A stretch of 42,583 nt of DNA from Thermoanaerobaculia bacterium (GTDB lineage Bacteria > Acidobacteriota > Thermoanaerobaculia > Multivoradales > JAHEKO01). The DNA is taken from contig CALZIK010000056.1 in the NCBI GenBank assembly GCA_945787635.1, positions 1 through 42,583 on the forward strand, read 5' to 3'. Below are positions 31,984 through 39,603 of the stretch, piece after piece (the first letter of the stretch is position 1; the number at the start of each line of letters is the position of its first letter). Position numbers and translations under genes: made by a program. The notes under the pieces were generated by a model. The model was given only the letters and a program-made list of their open reading frames with translations. It was not told where the DNA came from and did not search any database.

Positions 31984-32793
31984 GTGCTCGAATCCATCGT
32001 GGCTCTCGCTCTGCCCGGATTCGTCGCCGCCCTGGGTCTCACGACGCTGGTCTGGCTGGCCAGCCTCGTCAAGCGCGACGTCTCGATTATCGACATCTTC
32101 TGGAGCCTGGGCTTCGTCATGCTGGCCTGGCTTTATCTCTGGATAGGCAACCAGAAGGCTCCGGTCGAGTCCTTCCGCCAGACCCTGGTGCCGATCCTGG
32201 TCACGGTGTGGGGCCTGCGCCTTTCCCTCCACATACTGTGGCGCAACTGGGGTCACGGCGAGGACTACCGCTACGCGGCCATGCGCGAGAAGTGGGGCAA
32301 GAGCTTCCCGCTGCTGTCGCTCCCGATCGTCTTCTGGCTCCAGGGCGCGCTCTTCTGGGCGATCGGCATGCCTCTACTGCAGGTGCAGATCTCGCGGCAA
32401 CCGCCGGGCTGGACCTGGCTCGACCTTCTCGGTATCGCCCTCTGGGCGGTCGGCCTTTTCTTCGAAGCGGTCGGGGATTGGCAGCTCGCGCGCTTCAAGG
32501 CCGACCCCAAGAACCAAGGCAAGGTCATGGACAAAGGACTCTGGCGCTACACCCGGCACCCCAACTACTTCGGCGACGCGACCTTGTGGTGGGGCTACGG
32601 CCTGCTGGCCCTATCGACCACCGGCTCGTGGTGGACGCTCGCGAGCCCGGCACTGATGAGCTTTCTGATCGTCAAGGTCTCGGGCGTGTCACTGCTCGAG
32701 AAGGGCCTAGGGGACACCAAGCCCAAGTACCGCGACTACGTTCGACGCACCAGCGGGTTTTTTCCCAAGCCACCCAAGCCCGCCGGCGAATAA
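31984..32793 (+). CDS. DUF1295 integral membrane protein (steroid 5-alpha-reductase-like)
   Basis: A protein of 269 residues from GTG at 31984. It has six to seven membrane helices and the DUF1295 signature near the C-terminus, 'GLWRYTRHPNYFGDATLWWGYGLLAL', plus 'KPKYRDYVRRTSGFFP'. It also carries 'SIIDIFWSLGFVMLAW' and 'YRYAAMREKWGK'. The RHPNYFG motif is shared with 5-alpha-steroid reductases and isoprenylcysteine methyltransferases, so reduction or methylation of a membrane lipid is plausible, but the substrate is unknown. It is the last gene of the operon and is followed by a strong bidirectional terminator. Confidence 0.9.
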   Translation: MLESIVALALPGFVAALGLTTLVWLASLVKRDVSIIDIFWSLGFVMLAWLYLWIGNQKAPVESFRQTLVPILVTVWGLRLSLHILWRNWGHGEDYRYAAMREKWGKSFPLLSLPIVFWLQGALFWAIGMPLLQVQISRQPPGWTWLDLLGIALWAVGLFFEAVGDWQLARFKADPKNQGKVMDKGLWRYTRHPNYFGDATLWWGYGLLALSTTGSWWTLASPALMSFLIVKVSGVSLLEKGLGDTKPKYRDYVRRTSGFFPKPPKPAGE

Positions 32794-32835
32794 ACATGGC
32801 GCCCTCCTCGCTGGCCGGTGACTCGAGCGGACAAA

Positions 32836-32860
32836 AACCCCGGGGCGAGCCCCCGGGGTT
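32836..32860. terminator. Bidirectional Rho-independent terminator
   Basis: AACCCCGGGG and CCCCGGGGTT form a perfect 10-bp stem with a five-base loop. TTCTTT follows on the plus strand and TTTTT on the minus strand, so it can end both the lipid operon and the convergent sigma-factor operon. Confidence 0.85.
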
Positions 32861-32888
32861 CTTTCGACCGCGGCTCGGGGCGAGCCGT

Positions 32889-33470
32889 CTAGTCGGCGCC
32901 CGCTTTCTCCTGCATGGCCTTGAACACCAGGTAGCCGCCAAAACCGATGATCGCCGCCGGCCACCAGTCCTCGACCCAATCGAGCGACACGCCGAAGCGC
33001 GTGTTGGCGAGCAGGATCGCGCCCACCACGACCAGGCTGAGGCCGCCGATCACCGAGCCTCGGAAACCGGGCAGCTGGAAGTCGTCGGGCAGCTGGATCT
33101 CGCTGCCGCCGTCGAGGGCGTAGTTGTAGAGCGAGGCGCGCCGCCAGGCGTCGACCACGTTGTACAGGAAGAAGAACGCGAGAAAGATGGCTCCCAGGGG
33201 GGTCGCCGGACCCATATCGTTGGTCAGTAGCGTGAGGGTGAGCGCGAACACGATGGCGTGAATGAAGCCGCGCTGGTAGTAGCCGACATAGACTTGTCCG
33301 ACGCCGGGAAGGATGAAGGAAAGTACGGCGGCCAGAAGCGGCGACTTGCGCCGCGAATCGTTGTAGGCGACCGACCGAGGCGCGGGCGCTGGCTGCGGAG
33401 GCTGCGGAGGCTGCGCTTCGGCAGCGTACTGCTGAGGCTCTTGGGGCATGTCGGTGGCTGGTTGGTTCAT
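32889..33470 (-). CDS. Small membrane protein with TM2/DUF-like and LiaF-like helices
   Basis: A protein of 193 residues. The first 35 residues are Pro/Gln/Ala-rich and probably cytoplasmic. Helices follow at 'SPLLAAVLSFILPGVGQVYVGYYQRGFIHAIVFALTLTLL' (TM2-like, with the Pro-Gly-Gly-Gln turn), 'GAIFLAFFFLYNVVDAWRRA', and two C-terminal helices 'GSVIGGLSLVVVGAILLANTRFG' and 'WWPAAIIGFGGYLVFKAM' similar to the helix pairs of LiaI/LiaF-type proteins. The function is not known. Its ATG overlaps the anti-sigma stop (ATGA), placing it third in the sigma/anti-sigma operon and suggesting a role in envelope stress sensing (inference). Confidence 0.82.
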   Translation of the reverse strand: MNQPATDMPQEPQQYAAEAQPPQPPQPAPAPRSVAYNDSRRKSPLLAAVLSFILPGVGQVYVGYYQRGFIHAIVFALTLTLLTNDMGPATPLGAIFLAFFFLYNVVDAWRRASLYNYALDGGSEIQLPDDFQLPGFRGSVIGGLSLVVVGAILLANTRFGVSLDWVEDWWPAAIIGFGGYLVFKAMQEKAGAD

Positions 33471-34276
33471 GACGTCTCCTCTTGGGTTTCCGTGTCTTCC
33501 GCCGCTGAGTCCGTATCGGCGTTCTCAAACCAAGACGCAACCTCCTCGAGGATGGTTCCAGCTGTGGCCCGAACGTCGAAGGTCACACGCTGCGCGTCGC
33601 GACGACCCTTCTCGACCGCCGCCTCGAAGCGCGCGGCGATCTCCTGCCGGGTCGTGGCCCCCAGCGCATCGAGGTTCTCGAGCGGCGGCGTCCTGGCGAG
33701 CTCAACGGCACGCTCGGGCATGGCCTGCAGCGGCGACCCGGGCATGCTGAAGACGACGACCAGAAGCACGGTCGCAAGATAGGCGAGCTCGGTGGCAAAG
33801 CGCGGCCGCCGAATCCACTGCGGCCAGGTCGCGACCCACCAGCGGCGGAGCCGCACCTCTGCGGGAAGCGTCCTGCGCAGGACGCCTTCCACCAGGCCGG
33901 TCCCGGGGCGGATGATCGCCAAACGCGGCAGCTCGGCGGCCAAACGCTCGAGCTCGGTAACCAGACCGGAGCACGACTCGCAATGCACGAGGTGCTCGGC
34001 CAGTAGAGTGCGCTCGACGCCGGCCGGCAACAGCCCGTCGACGAGCTCCGGCAGACGCTCCTCCGCCTGATGGCAAGGCGACCCACTGGTTCGGTCCAGA
34101 ACCTCGCCGGCGATCGCGCTGCCACCCGTATCGGCTTCGGGCAGGCGAACCAGCGCGAGCAAATCGGCGCAGTCCGCACAGTCGGCGGCATGGCCTTCGA
34201 AACGTGCCGCTTCCCACCCCGCGAGATCGCCCTGGACCAGCAGATCGAGGCCGGCTTCGAAGTCCTGGCAGTTCAT
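33467..34276 (-). CDS. Transmembrane anti-sigma factor with two zinc-finger (ZAS) modules
   Basis: A protein of 269 residues. Residues 1-40 carry a Cys-x(n)-His-x3-Cys-x2-Cys zinc-finger pattern ('CQDFEAGLDLL', 'FEGHAADCADC') and residues 65-105 carry a second ('CHQAEERLPELVDG', 'LAEHLVHCESC'). A single membrane helix lies near 'ELAYLATVLLVVVFSM', and the rest is a presumed periplasmic region ending in an acidic tail. Such proteins bind and inhibit the cognate ECF sigma factor until a signal triggers release. Two ZAS modules in tandem are less usual than one. The ATG at 34276 overlaps the sigma-factor stop by one base (TGATG), which fixes the start and shows coupling. Confidence 0.88.
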   Translation of the reverse strand: MNCQDFEAGLDLLVQGDLAGWEAARFEGHAADCADCADLLALVRLPEADTGGSAIAGEVLDRTSGSPCHQAEERLPELVDGLLPAGVERTLLAEHLVHCESCSGLVTELERLAAELPRLAIIRPGTGLVEGVLRRTLPAEVRLRRWWVATWPQWIRRPRFATELAYLATVLLVVVFSMPGSPLQAMPERAVELARTPPLENLDALGATTRQEIAARFEAAVEKGRRDAQRVTFDVRATAGTILEEVASWFENADTDSAAEDTETQEETS

Positions 34277-34878
34277 CAGAGCACCTCCTCCGACGGCTGG
34301 AGGCTGCGCACGGCTTTCGCCAGCTCGACACGAGCCCGGCTCCAGCGCGACTTGATCGTTCCCAGGGGCGCCGACATCATCTCGGCGATCTCGACCAGCT
34401 TCATCTCCTGGATATCCTTGAGCATCAGGATCTCCCGATTGGCCTCGCTGAGCGTGCCCAGAGCCCGGTAGACGAGTCGATCGCGAGCGCTGTCCAGGCA
34501 AGCCTCTTCGGGGGTGGGTAGCGCAACCCGGAGGTCCGGGGCGTCCTCCAGCGGCACCGAATGAGCCGGGGTCCGCACGTTGAGCCGGCGCAGCCGATCG
34601 ATGCAGCAGTTGCGGGCAAGGCGCATCATCCAGGCCACGAACGGCTTGTCTTCGCGAACCGTGTGCAGCTTTTCGTACAGGCGCACGAAGATATCCTGAG
34701 CCACGTCCCGGGCCTCCTCGCGGTCGCGCAGGTAGTGAAGGGCGATTGCGTAGACCCTGCCCTCGAGGCGCCGCACCAGCGACTCCCAGGCCAGGTCGTC
34801 TCCCCGGCGGCAGCGAGCAATGAGCTCGCTGTAGTCGAAGTCGGGCCTCGGCGTTGCCGCCTTGCGCACCTCAGCCAT
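34276..34878 (-). CDS. ECF-type RNA polymerase sigma factor
   Basis: A protein of 200 residues with regions 2 and 4 only, as in extracytoplasmic-function sigma factors. Region 2 reads 'LIARCRRGDDLAWESLVRRLEGRVYAIALHYLRDREEARDVAQDIFVRLYEKLHTV' and 'FVAWMMRLARNCCIDRLRR'; region 4 reads 'ALGTLSEANREILMLKDIQEMKLVEIAEMMSAPLGTIKSRWSRARVELAKAV' with a helix-turn-helix. It directs transcription of a stress regulon and is held by the anti-sigma protein encoded next. The regulon is unknown. The GTIKSR motif is standard for promoter -35 recognition. No ribosome binding site stronger than a GGAG-like stretch was found, so the start is likely but not proven. Confidence 0.92.
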   Translation of the reverse strand: MAEVRKAATPRPDFDYSELIARCRRGDDLAWESLVRRLEGRVYAIALHYLRDREEARDVAQDIFVRLYEKLHTVREDKPFVAWMMRLARNCCIDRLRRLNVRTPAHSVPLEDAPDLRVALPTPEEACLDSARDRLVYRALGTLSEANREILMLKDIQEMKLVEIAEMMSAPLGTIKSRWSRARVELAKAVRSLQPSEEVL

Positions 34879-34926
34879 CTCCTATCAGGACGTACAGGGC
34901 ATCAGAATGGTTCCCTCAAGCCGCGG

Positions 34927-35289
34927 TCACGCGCAGGAGACCAGAAAAGTCGCCCGGACGTTGGCCCCAGTCGCGACGATGGCGTTGACCGGGTTGACGC
35001 CGACCTCGCAGTTGTCCGCGACATCGGTCAGGCGCGCCGAGTAGCTGCCGGGCGCCACCGAGAAGACAACCCGGTCGTTGAGACCGATGGTCTGGATGAC
35101 CGAAAGACCGGGTCCGGTGACCTGGAGACTGTAGGCGTTGGCGTCCTGGTTGGCGCCGGTGGTGATGGTATCGACGCTCAGGGTCCCGAAGGTGGACTCG
35201 ACCGGCGAGGCACTCCCGCAGCCCCCCGCCGTCAGTAGAATCGCCAGAACCCATCCGCACTTGGTCCCGCCGATCGGATCGCGGTTCAT
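34927..35289 (-). CDS. Small lipoprotein of unknown function
   Basis: A protein of 120 residues with a lipoprotein signal peptide ending in LTAGGC, so Cys24 is the likely lipidated residue. The mature part is a small beta-rich domain ('TLSVDTITTGANQDANAYSLQVTGPG', 'DRVVFSVAPGSYSARLTDVADNCEV') with three Cys in total. This resembles short PEGA- or Ig-like modules, but I assign no family. It overlaps the stop of the upstream cytochrome gene by four bases (ATGA), so the two are expressed together. Confidence 0.7.
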   Translation of the reverse strand: MNRDPIGGTKCGWVLAILLTAGGCGSASPVESTFGTLSVDTITTGANQDANAYSLQVTGPGLSVIQTIGLNDRVVFSVAPGSYSARLTDVADNCEVGVNPVNAIVATGANVRATFLVSCA

Positions 35290-38039
35290 TGGCTGCCCTC
35301 CGGCCGAACGGGGGCCGCTTCGGTAAGCCGTCGGTTCGAGTGCTTCTTCCCGGCCAAACGGAAGTCCAGATCTCGACTCAGCGCGATTCGCCGACCGGTG
35401 CCCGGATGAAGAGCGGTGAAGGTCAGCTCCGCACCTGGTCTCGCCCGCTCGAGCAACGCGTCAAGATCGAGAGAGGGTGCCTCGTTCCGGTCCGGTGCGA
35501 AGGCGTCTGCCACCGGATCGTAGAGCCAGCCCAGCTCGGCGCCGCCCTCGGCCGTCTTGACCCCGAGCTCCACCGCGCCGGTTTCGGCCAGTGCTACCAG
35601 CTGGCGAATCAGCGGCTGCTTCTGCCCGGGAGCGCTCACCGTTGCCTGCCGGCCGACCGCGGCGTGGGTGTCGAGGCTTTTGGTTCCCGGGGCCTCGGTC
35701 AGGCGCTCTTCGAAGCCGGATCCGGAAAACGCCAGCATGAACGCGACCAGGTCCGCAACCTGCTGGTCGTCTTCGAGGTTGAAGACCTCGGCGCTCACGA
35801 AGCGTGCGAGCGAGTCGACTGTGCCGTCATGGAAGAAGCCGAAACCCGCCAGGCTTCGGCTCCTGGTTCCTTCCATACCGACCTTGTCGTACAGGTTGCG
35901 CAAGTGCGGGATCTTGAAGCCCAGCTGCTCGGATGCGTCCTGGCCGATGAGCGCCTGGTGGGTCTCGCCGTTGGGGCCAGGGGGAATCGGCACGAAGCTG
36001 ATCAGGTCGCGACGCATGGGAGTCCCCTGGCCGGTGGGCAGAGCGTGGCAGGTCACGCAGCTTCTCAGGCTTCCCGCGAGCCGGCCGCTGCGATAGAGGT
36101 CCAGTCCTCGCTGGGCGTTGCCGCGCGGCAGCGACTTGCCCTCGCGGCCGAAACGTCCGGTGCGCAGGTGGTTCTTGAGAGATACCGAGCGAGGCAGGGA
36201 GTTGTCGAGATTACGGAACGGATTGGGCGGGAATCGCACGGTGGCAAGAAACTTCTCGAGCTTTTTCATCTTCGACCGCGAGAGCTTGCGGTCGTCGCCG
36301 AGCAGACCGCGAAACGCTTCGGCGAACTCCTCGAGCCCGTCCCGATCGCCGCGCCAGTGATGCGGCTCCTTGCCGATAATGTCCTGGAGCGTCTGGGTGG
36401 TCATCGGCCCTTTCATCGGATGCCAGCCCGGCGGAAAGACGTCGCCGGGGATCAGCGACCTGTTCTGATCCTCGTTCGACTTCATCGAACCGCTCGGATC
36501 CCCGAGGTCCCAGGCCAGCCGATCCGTGCGCGCGTCAGCGTGACACGAGGCGCATGAGACATGCCCCAACCCGGAGGTCTTGTGGGTGTCGTAGAGGTGC
36601 GGCCGACCTTTCCGGATCGCTCGCGGCGTGGGATCGAAAAACCGGGCCTTCGAGATCTGCGTGCCGGCGCCGATGTCAACGACCGATACGCTGGCCGCGA
36701 AGCGATTGAGAACGTAAAGGCGGCCAATCTGCTCGTCCAGGGCGAGACCCGCGGCTCCTGCACCGACCTCGATCGGATTGCCGACGCGAGCGCCGGTGGT
36801 GTCGATCACCACCACGTTGTTCGAGCCCATGCCAGCGACCCAGGCTCGGGTGCCGGCAGCGTTCCAGACGATTGCTCGAGGATCGCCGATCGACCGGTTG
36901 CGTACCGATTGCGAAACGCGCGGCCGGTCGTAGGTCAGATGTGGATTCAGGTCGACCACGGAAGGATTGGCGCCACTCGAATCGACCAGGCCCAGGTTGA
37001 CGCGCAGGAATCGGCCATTCAGAACCGGCTCGAACCGGACCTCGTTGACGGCGTCGGTGCCGACCACCGTCACCTGCCCGCTGGCCGGGTTGACCGCGAC
37101 CGCCATGACCAGGTTCATCAGGCCTTCGAGATAACCGACCCCGAGGGTGCGCGTGTCGAGGGTCGCCAAGTCACGGTCCACGACATCCCAGCCCGGCACG
37201 CGCTTGGACTTTGCCGCCTGCGGCCCACTCACGAAATCGGTCCAGTCGCCGCCGTTGTCGTCCAGCCATCGGCCGGTGGCGTTCCTCTTGACGATCAATG
37301 CGACGGGTGGCGGCGGCGGGAGATCGGACGCGATCGGCGGGTCGAACGACGACCCTCGGTTGGGAGGCGGATTTTGCCCACCGTGGGGCCCCGACGGATC
37401 ACTGACGACGTTGCGAGGAACGGTTGGGCGCGCGTCCTCTTGCTCGACGTCGAAGCCCCCTGGGAGCACCGTCGAGCGATTGCCGGATTCGAAGATCGCG
37501 ACGTAAACCGTCCGACCATCGGGCGAGACCGCCATCGCGCGCGGATCTTCGGCTTCGAGCTTGACCCGGGCCGGCTTTGCCCCGAGGTCGCCCGGATCGA
37601 ACACCAGCACGGTGTTGGCCTGCGAGCAGGACACGAAGGCACGCTCGGGAACACCGGCAAACACCACGTCGGCGGGCTCGTCGTCGGTGTCGAGGCTCGC
37701 GCGCACCCGCATCGCGGGAACGTCGATGACCGAAACGCTGTCCGAGACATGGTTGGCGACCCAAACCTCGGCATTGTCGCGAAATCGCACCGAGACCGGG
37801 TCGATCCCGACCGGAACCGAGCCGATCTCGCGAGGATTGCCGTCGGCCACGTTGAAGAAGACCACCCGACCGGCCGGCAGATTCACGGCGGCCAGGGTGG
37901 CGCCGTCGGGACTCAGAGCCAGGGGATGAACGCTCGGGGTCTCGAAATTGACGAACTGGCTCGGGGCCGCGAGCGCCGCCGGGACGGCGCAGAGCCAGCC
38001 GACCAAGAGATAGCCGAATCTGTTTCTCGAGCAACCCAT
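35286..38039 (-). CDS. YVTN beta-propeller fused to di-haem cytochrome c (cytochrome c peroxidase-like)
   Basis: A protein of 917 residues with a signal peptide ('FGYLLVGWLCAVPAALAAP'). Residues 30-470 contain repeated propeller blades ('HPLALSPDGATLAAVNLPAGRVVFFNVADG', 'VWVANHVSDSVSVIDV', 'AWVAGMGSNNVVVIDT', 'LYVLNRFAASVSVVDI'). The C-terminal half carries two c-type haem sites, CASCH at 496-500 and CVTCH at 661-665, in a context ('GFFHDGTVDSLARFV', 'FNLEDDQQVADLVAFMLAF') like MauG/CcpA-type di-haem proteins. It probably works in the periplasm in electron transfer or oxidation of an unknown substrate. The ATG at 38039 is followed by the signal peptide; a longer in-frame start at 38096 adds an unlikely extension. 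The small lipoprotein gene follows. Confidence 0.87.
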   Translation of the reverse strand: MGCSRNRFGYLLVGWLCAVPAALAAPSQFVNFETPSVHPLALSPDGATLAAVNLPAGRVVFFNVADGNPREIGSVPVGIDPVSVRFRDNAEVWVANHVSDSVSVIDVPAMRVRASLDTDDEPADVVFAGVPERAFVSCSQANTVLVFDPGDLGAKPARVKLEAEDPRAMAVSPDGRTVYVAIFESGNRSTVLPGGFDVEQEDARPTVPRNVVSDPSGPHGGQNPPPNRGSSFDPPIASDLPPPPPVALIVKRNATGRWLDDNGGDWTDFVSGPQAAKSKRVPGWDVVDRDLATLDTRTLGVGYLEGLMNLVMAVAVNPASGQVTVVGTDAVNEVRFEPVLNGRFLRVNLGLVDSSGANPSVVDLNPHLTYDRPRVSQSVRNRSIGDPRAIVWNAAGTRAWVAGMGSNNVVVIDTTGARVGNPIEVGAGAAGLALDEQIGRLYVLNRFAASVSVVDIGAGTQISKARFFDPTPRAIRKGRPHLYDTHKTSGLGHVSCASCHADARTDRLAWDLGDPSGSMKSNEDQNRSLIPGDVFPPGWHPMKGPMTTQTLQDIIGKEPHHWRGDRDGLEEFAEAFRGLLGDDRKLSRSKMKKLEKFLATVRFPPNPFRNLDNSLPRSVSLKNHLRTGRFGREGKSLPRGNAQRGLDLYRSGRLAGSLRSCVTCHALPTGQGTPMRRDLISFVPIPPGPNGETHQALIGQDASEQLGFKIPHLRNLYDKVGMEGTRSRSLAGFGFFHDGTVDSLARFVSAEVFNLEDDQQVADLVAFMLAFSGSGFEERLTEAPGTKSLDTHAAVGRQATVSAPGQKQPLIRQLVALAETGAVELGVKTAEGGAELGWLYDPVADAFAPDRNEAPSLDLDALLERARPGAELTFTALHPGTGRRIALSRDLDFRLAGKKHSNRRLTEAAPVRPEGSQ

Positions 38040-38122
38040 CTCGCCGGACCTACCCGAGTCTAACCTCGAGGGTGCCCCGGTAGAGACGCGTGACACATTG
38101 GGTATCGAGTATTCTCCGGACC

Positions 38123-38821
38123 ATGCGAATCCTCGCCGGCACCAGCGGCTTCAGCTACAAGGAATGGAAGGGCGAGTTTTATCCCGAGAAGCTCAAGAAC
38201 GCCGACATGCTCGAATACTACGCTTCGAAGCTGCCGGCGGTCGAGATCAACAACACCTTCTACCGTATGCCCAAGGCCGAGGTGATCGAGAGCTGGGCCG
38301 AGAAGGTCCCCGAGGGATTCCGCTTCGTTCTCAAGGCCTCTCGGCGCATCACCCACTTCAAACGTCTCAAGGGTACCGAGGAAGAGACGGCCTACGTGGT
38401 CGAGACCGCCCGGGTTCTGGGTTCTCGGCTCGGCGCACTGCTATTTCAGCTGCCTCCGAACTTCAAGAAGGACCTCGAACGGCTCGAGGTCTTCTTGAAG
38501 ATCCTGCCGAGAGACGTTCGGGCGGCTCTCGAGTTTCGCCACGACAGCTGGTTCGACGCCGAGGTCTTCGAGGTCCTCCGCACGCACAACCGGGCTCTGT
38601 GCCTCGCCGATACCGACGAGAAATCCCCGGAGATCGTGGCGACCGCGGACTGGGGCTATCTCCGGCTGCGCCGGGCCGACTACTCCGCCAAGGCCCTGCG
38701 AGCCTGGCTCGAGACCATCGGCGAGCAGGGCTGGAGCGAGTGCTTCGTGTTCTTCAAGCACGAAGACGAGGCGGGCGGCCCGCGCATGGCCGAGAGTCTG
38801 CTCGCCCTGACTTCGACGTGA
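38123..38821 (+). CDS. DUF72-family protein
   Basis: A protein of 232 residues with the DUF72 (COG1801) pattern: 'ILAGTSGFSYKEWKGEFYPEKLKNADMLEYYASKLPAVEINNTFYRMP', 'GFRFVLKASRRITHFKRL', 'LGALLFQLPPNFKKDLERLEVFL' and 'RAALEFRHDSWFDAEVFEVLRTHNRALCLAD', ending 'ECFVFFKHEDEAGGPRMAESLL'. It is a TIM-barrel family of unknown activity. The ATG at 38123 begins the first strand; an earlier start at 38090 is less likely. It starts 84 bases from the divergent cytochrome gene and converges on the methyltransferase gene, with a perfect stem-loop between. Confidence 0.9.
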   Translation: MRILAGTSGFSYKEWKGEFYPEKLKNADMLEYYASKLPAVEINNTFYRMPKAEVIESWAEKVPEGFRFVLKASRRITHFKRLKGTEEETAYVVETARVLGSRLGALLFQLPPNFKKDLERLEVFLKILPRDVRAALEFRHDSWFDAEVFEVLRTHNRALCLADTDEKSPEIVATADWGYLRLRRADYSAKALRAWLETIGEQGWSECFVFFKHEDEAGGPRMAESLLALTST

Positions 38822-38823
38822 GT

Positions 38824-38852
38824 CCGGCCCGCGCTTTTTCTAAGCGGGCCGG
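38824..38852. terminator. Stem-loop between convergent genes
   Basis: CCGGCCCGC (38824-38832) pairs perfectly with GCGGGCCGG (38844-38852) around an 11-base loop containing five T's and the methyltransferase stop codon. It probably ends both transcripts, though no T-run follows the stem. Confidence 0.5.
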
Positions 38853-39598
38853 CGCAGCAAGTGATAGAGGTTGAGGCGGCCCGACTCACCGTCCGCAAGG
38901 AAGCTCTCGACCTTTCGCAAACCGACCGAGCCGACCAGCTCTGCGGCCTCGGCAGGCCCGGCGTGATGGCAGTAGCGCACGGCGCCGGCGTCGCCCCAGC
39001 CGAGGAGATGATCGCCGGGCTCGAGGTCGCCGGTATCCAGACCCGCGCAAGCGGGTTGGGTGTCCCAGGACTCAAACCGGCTTCGAAAGCGCTGCAGCTC
39101 GCCGAACTGCCAGAACGAAAGCCCCAGAAGCCCACCCGGCCGAAGTCGCCTGGCGGCGCTCGAGAGCAGCTGCCGCCGCCGCTCGAGCGACGGCACATGA
39201 TGCAGCAGACCGAAAGCGAGAATCAGGTCGAAGCGGGCGTGCAAGGCGAGCTCGGCCAGCGGCTCCCGCAGCAGGTCCGCTGCCGCCAAGTGCGCCCGAG
39301 CGGTCAGCGAACCCTCCAGCGTGCGCCTGGCCTCGCCAACCAGGGGAACCGAACGATCGAGGCCGAGGTACGAGATCTCGGTGCCGAAAGCCCTGACCAG
39401 CTCGGGCAGCAGGCGGCCGTTGCCGCAACCGAGATCTAAAATCGATACTCTCGGCGAGCGGAGGCTCGAATCGGCCAGCCCGAAGAGCTTCCGCCAGCCG
39501 GTCCAGGGTCGCTTGCGAGTACGACTGAACTCCGAGGCGCGTTCGCGATAGAAATCCCGGTTGATCCGATCAAGAACCTCTACGGTAGACGCCTTCAT
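38840..39598 (-). CDS. Trm9/ALKBH8-like class I SAM methyltransferase (candidate tRNA wobble-uridine methyltransferase)
   Basis: A protein of 252 residues. The N-terminus 'INRDFYRERASEFSRTRKRPWTGWRKL' matches the 'FSxTRxxPW' segment that marks Trm9 and the methyltransferase domain of ALKBH8. The SAM fold follows with 'ILDLGCGNGRLLPEL', 'YLGLDRS', 'AADLLREPLAEL', 'FDLILAFGLLHHVPSLERRRQLL' and 'RLRPGGLLGLSFW'; the His-His and the RRxxLL helix agree with Trm9. Trm9 methylates 5-carboxymethyluridine at tRNA position 34 to mcm5U, acting on a product of Elp3. Here the gene is divergent from elp3 with five bases between start codons, which strongly supports a joint role, though activity in bacteria is inference. 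The ATG at 39598 is preferred to a TTG one codon upstream. Confidence 0.78.
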   Translation of the reverse strand: MKASTVEVLDRINRDFYRERASEFSRTRKRPWTGWRKLFGLADSSLRSPRVSILDLGCGNGRLLPELVRAFGTEISYLGLDRSVPLVGEARRTLEGSLTARAHLAAADLLREPLAELALHARFDLILAFGLLHHVPSLERRRQLLSSAARRLRPGGLLGLSFWQFGELQRFRSRFESWDTQPACAGLDTGDLEPGDHLLGWGDAGAVRYCHHAGPAEAAELVGSVGLRKVESFLADGESGRLNLYHLLRRPA

Positions 39599-39603
39599 CA
39601 ATC

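Noticed and set aside
32836-32860. Riboswitch or attenuator before the gene at 32889-33470.
   Set aside because: It lies past the 3' ends of two convergent genes; a bidirectional terminator explains it fully.
35289-38063. Long plus-strand open frames opposite the propeller-cytochrome gene (about 420 and 500 codons).
   Set aside because: They mirror the codon pattern of the real minus-strand gene, show no family motif, and are rich in Arg, Gly, Asp and His as expected of high-GC shadow frames.
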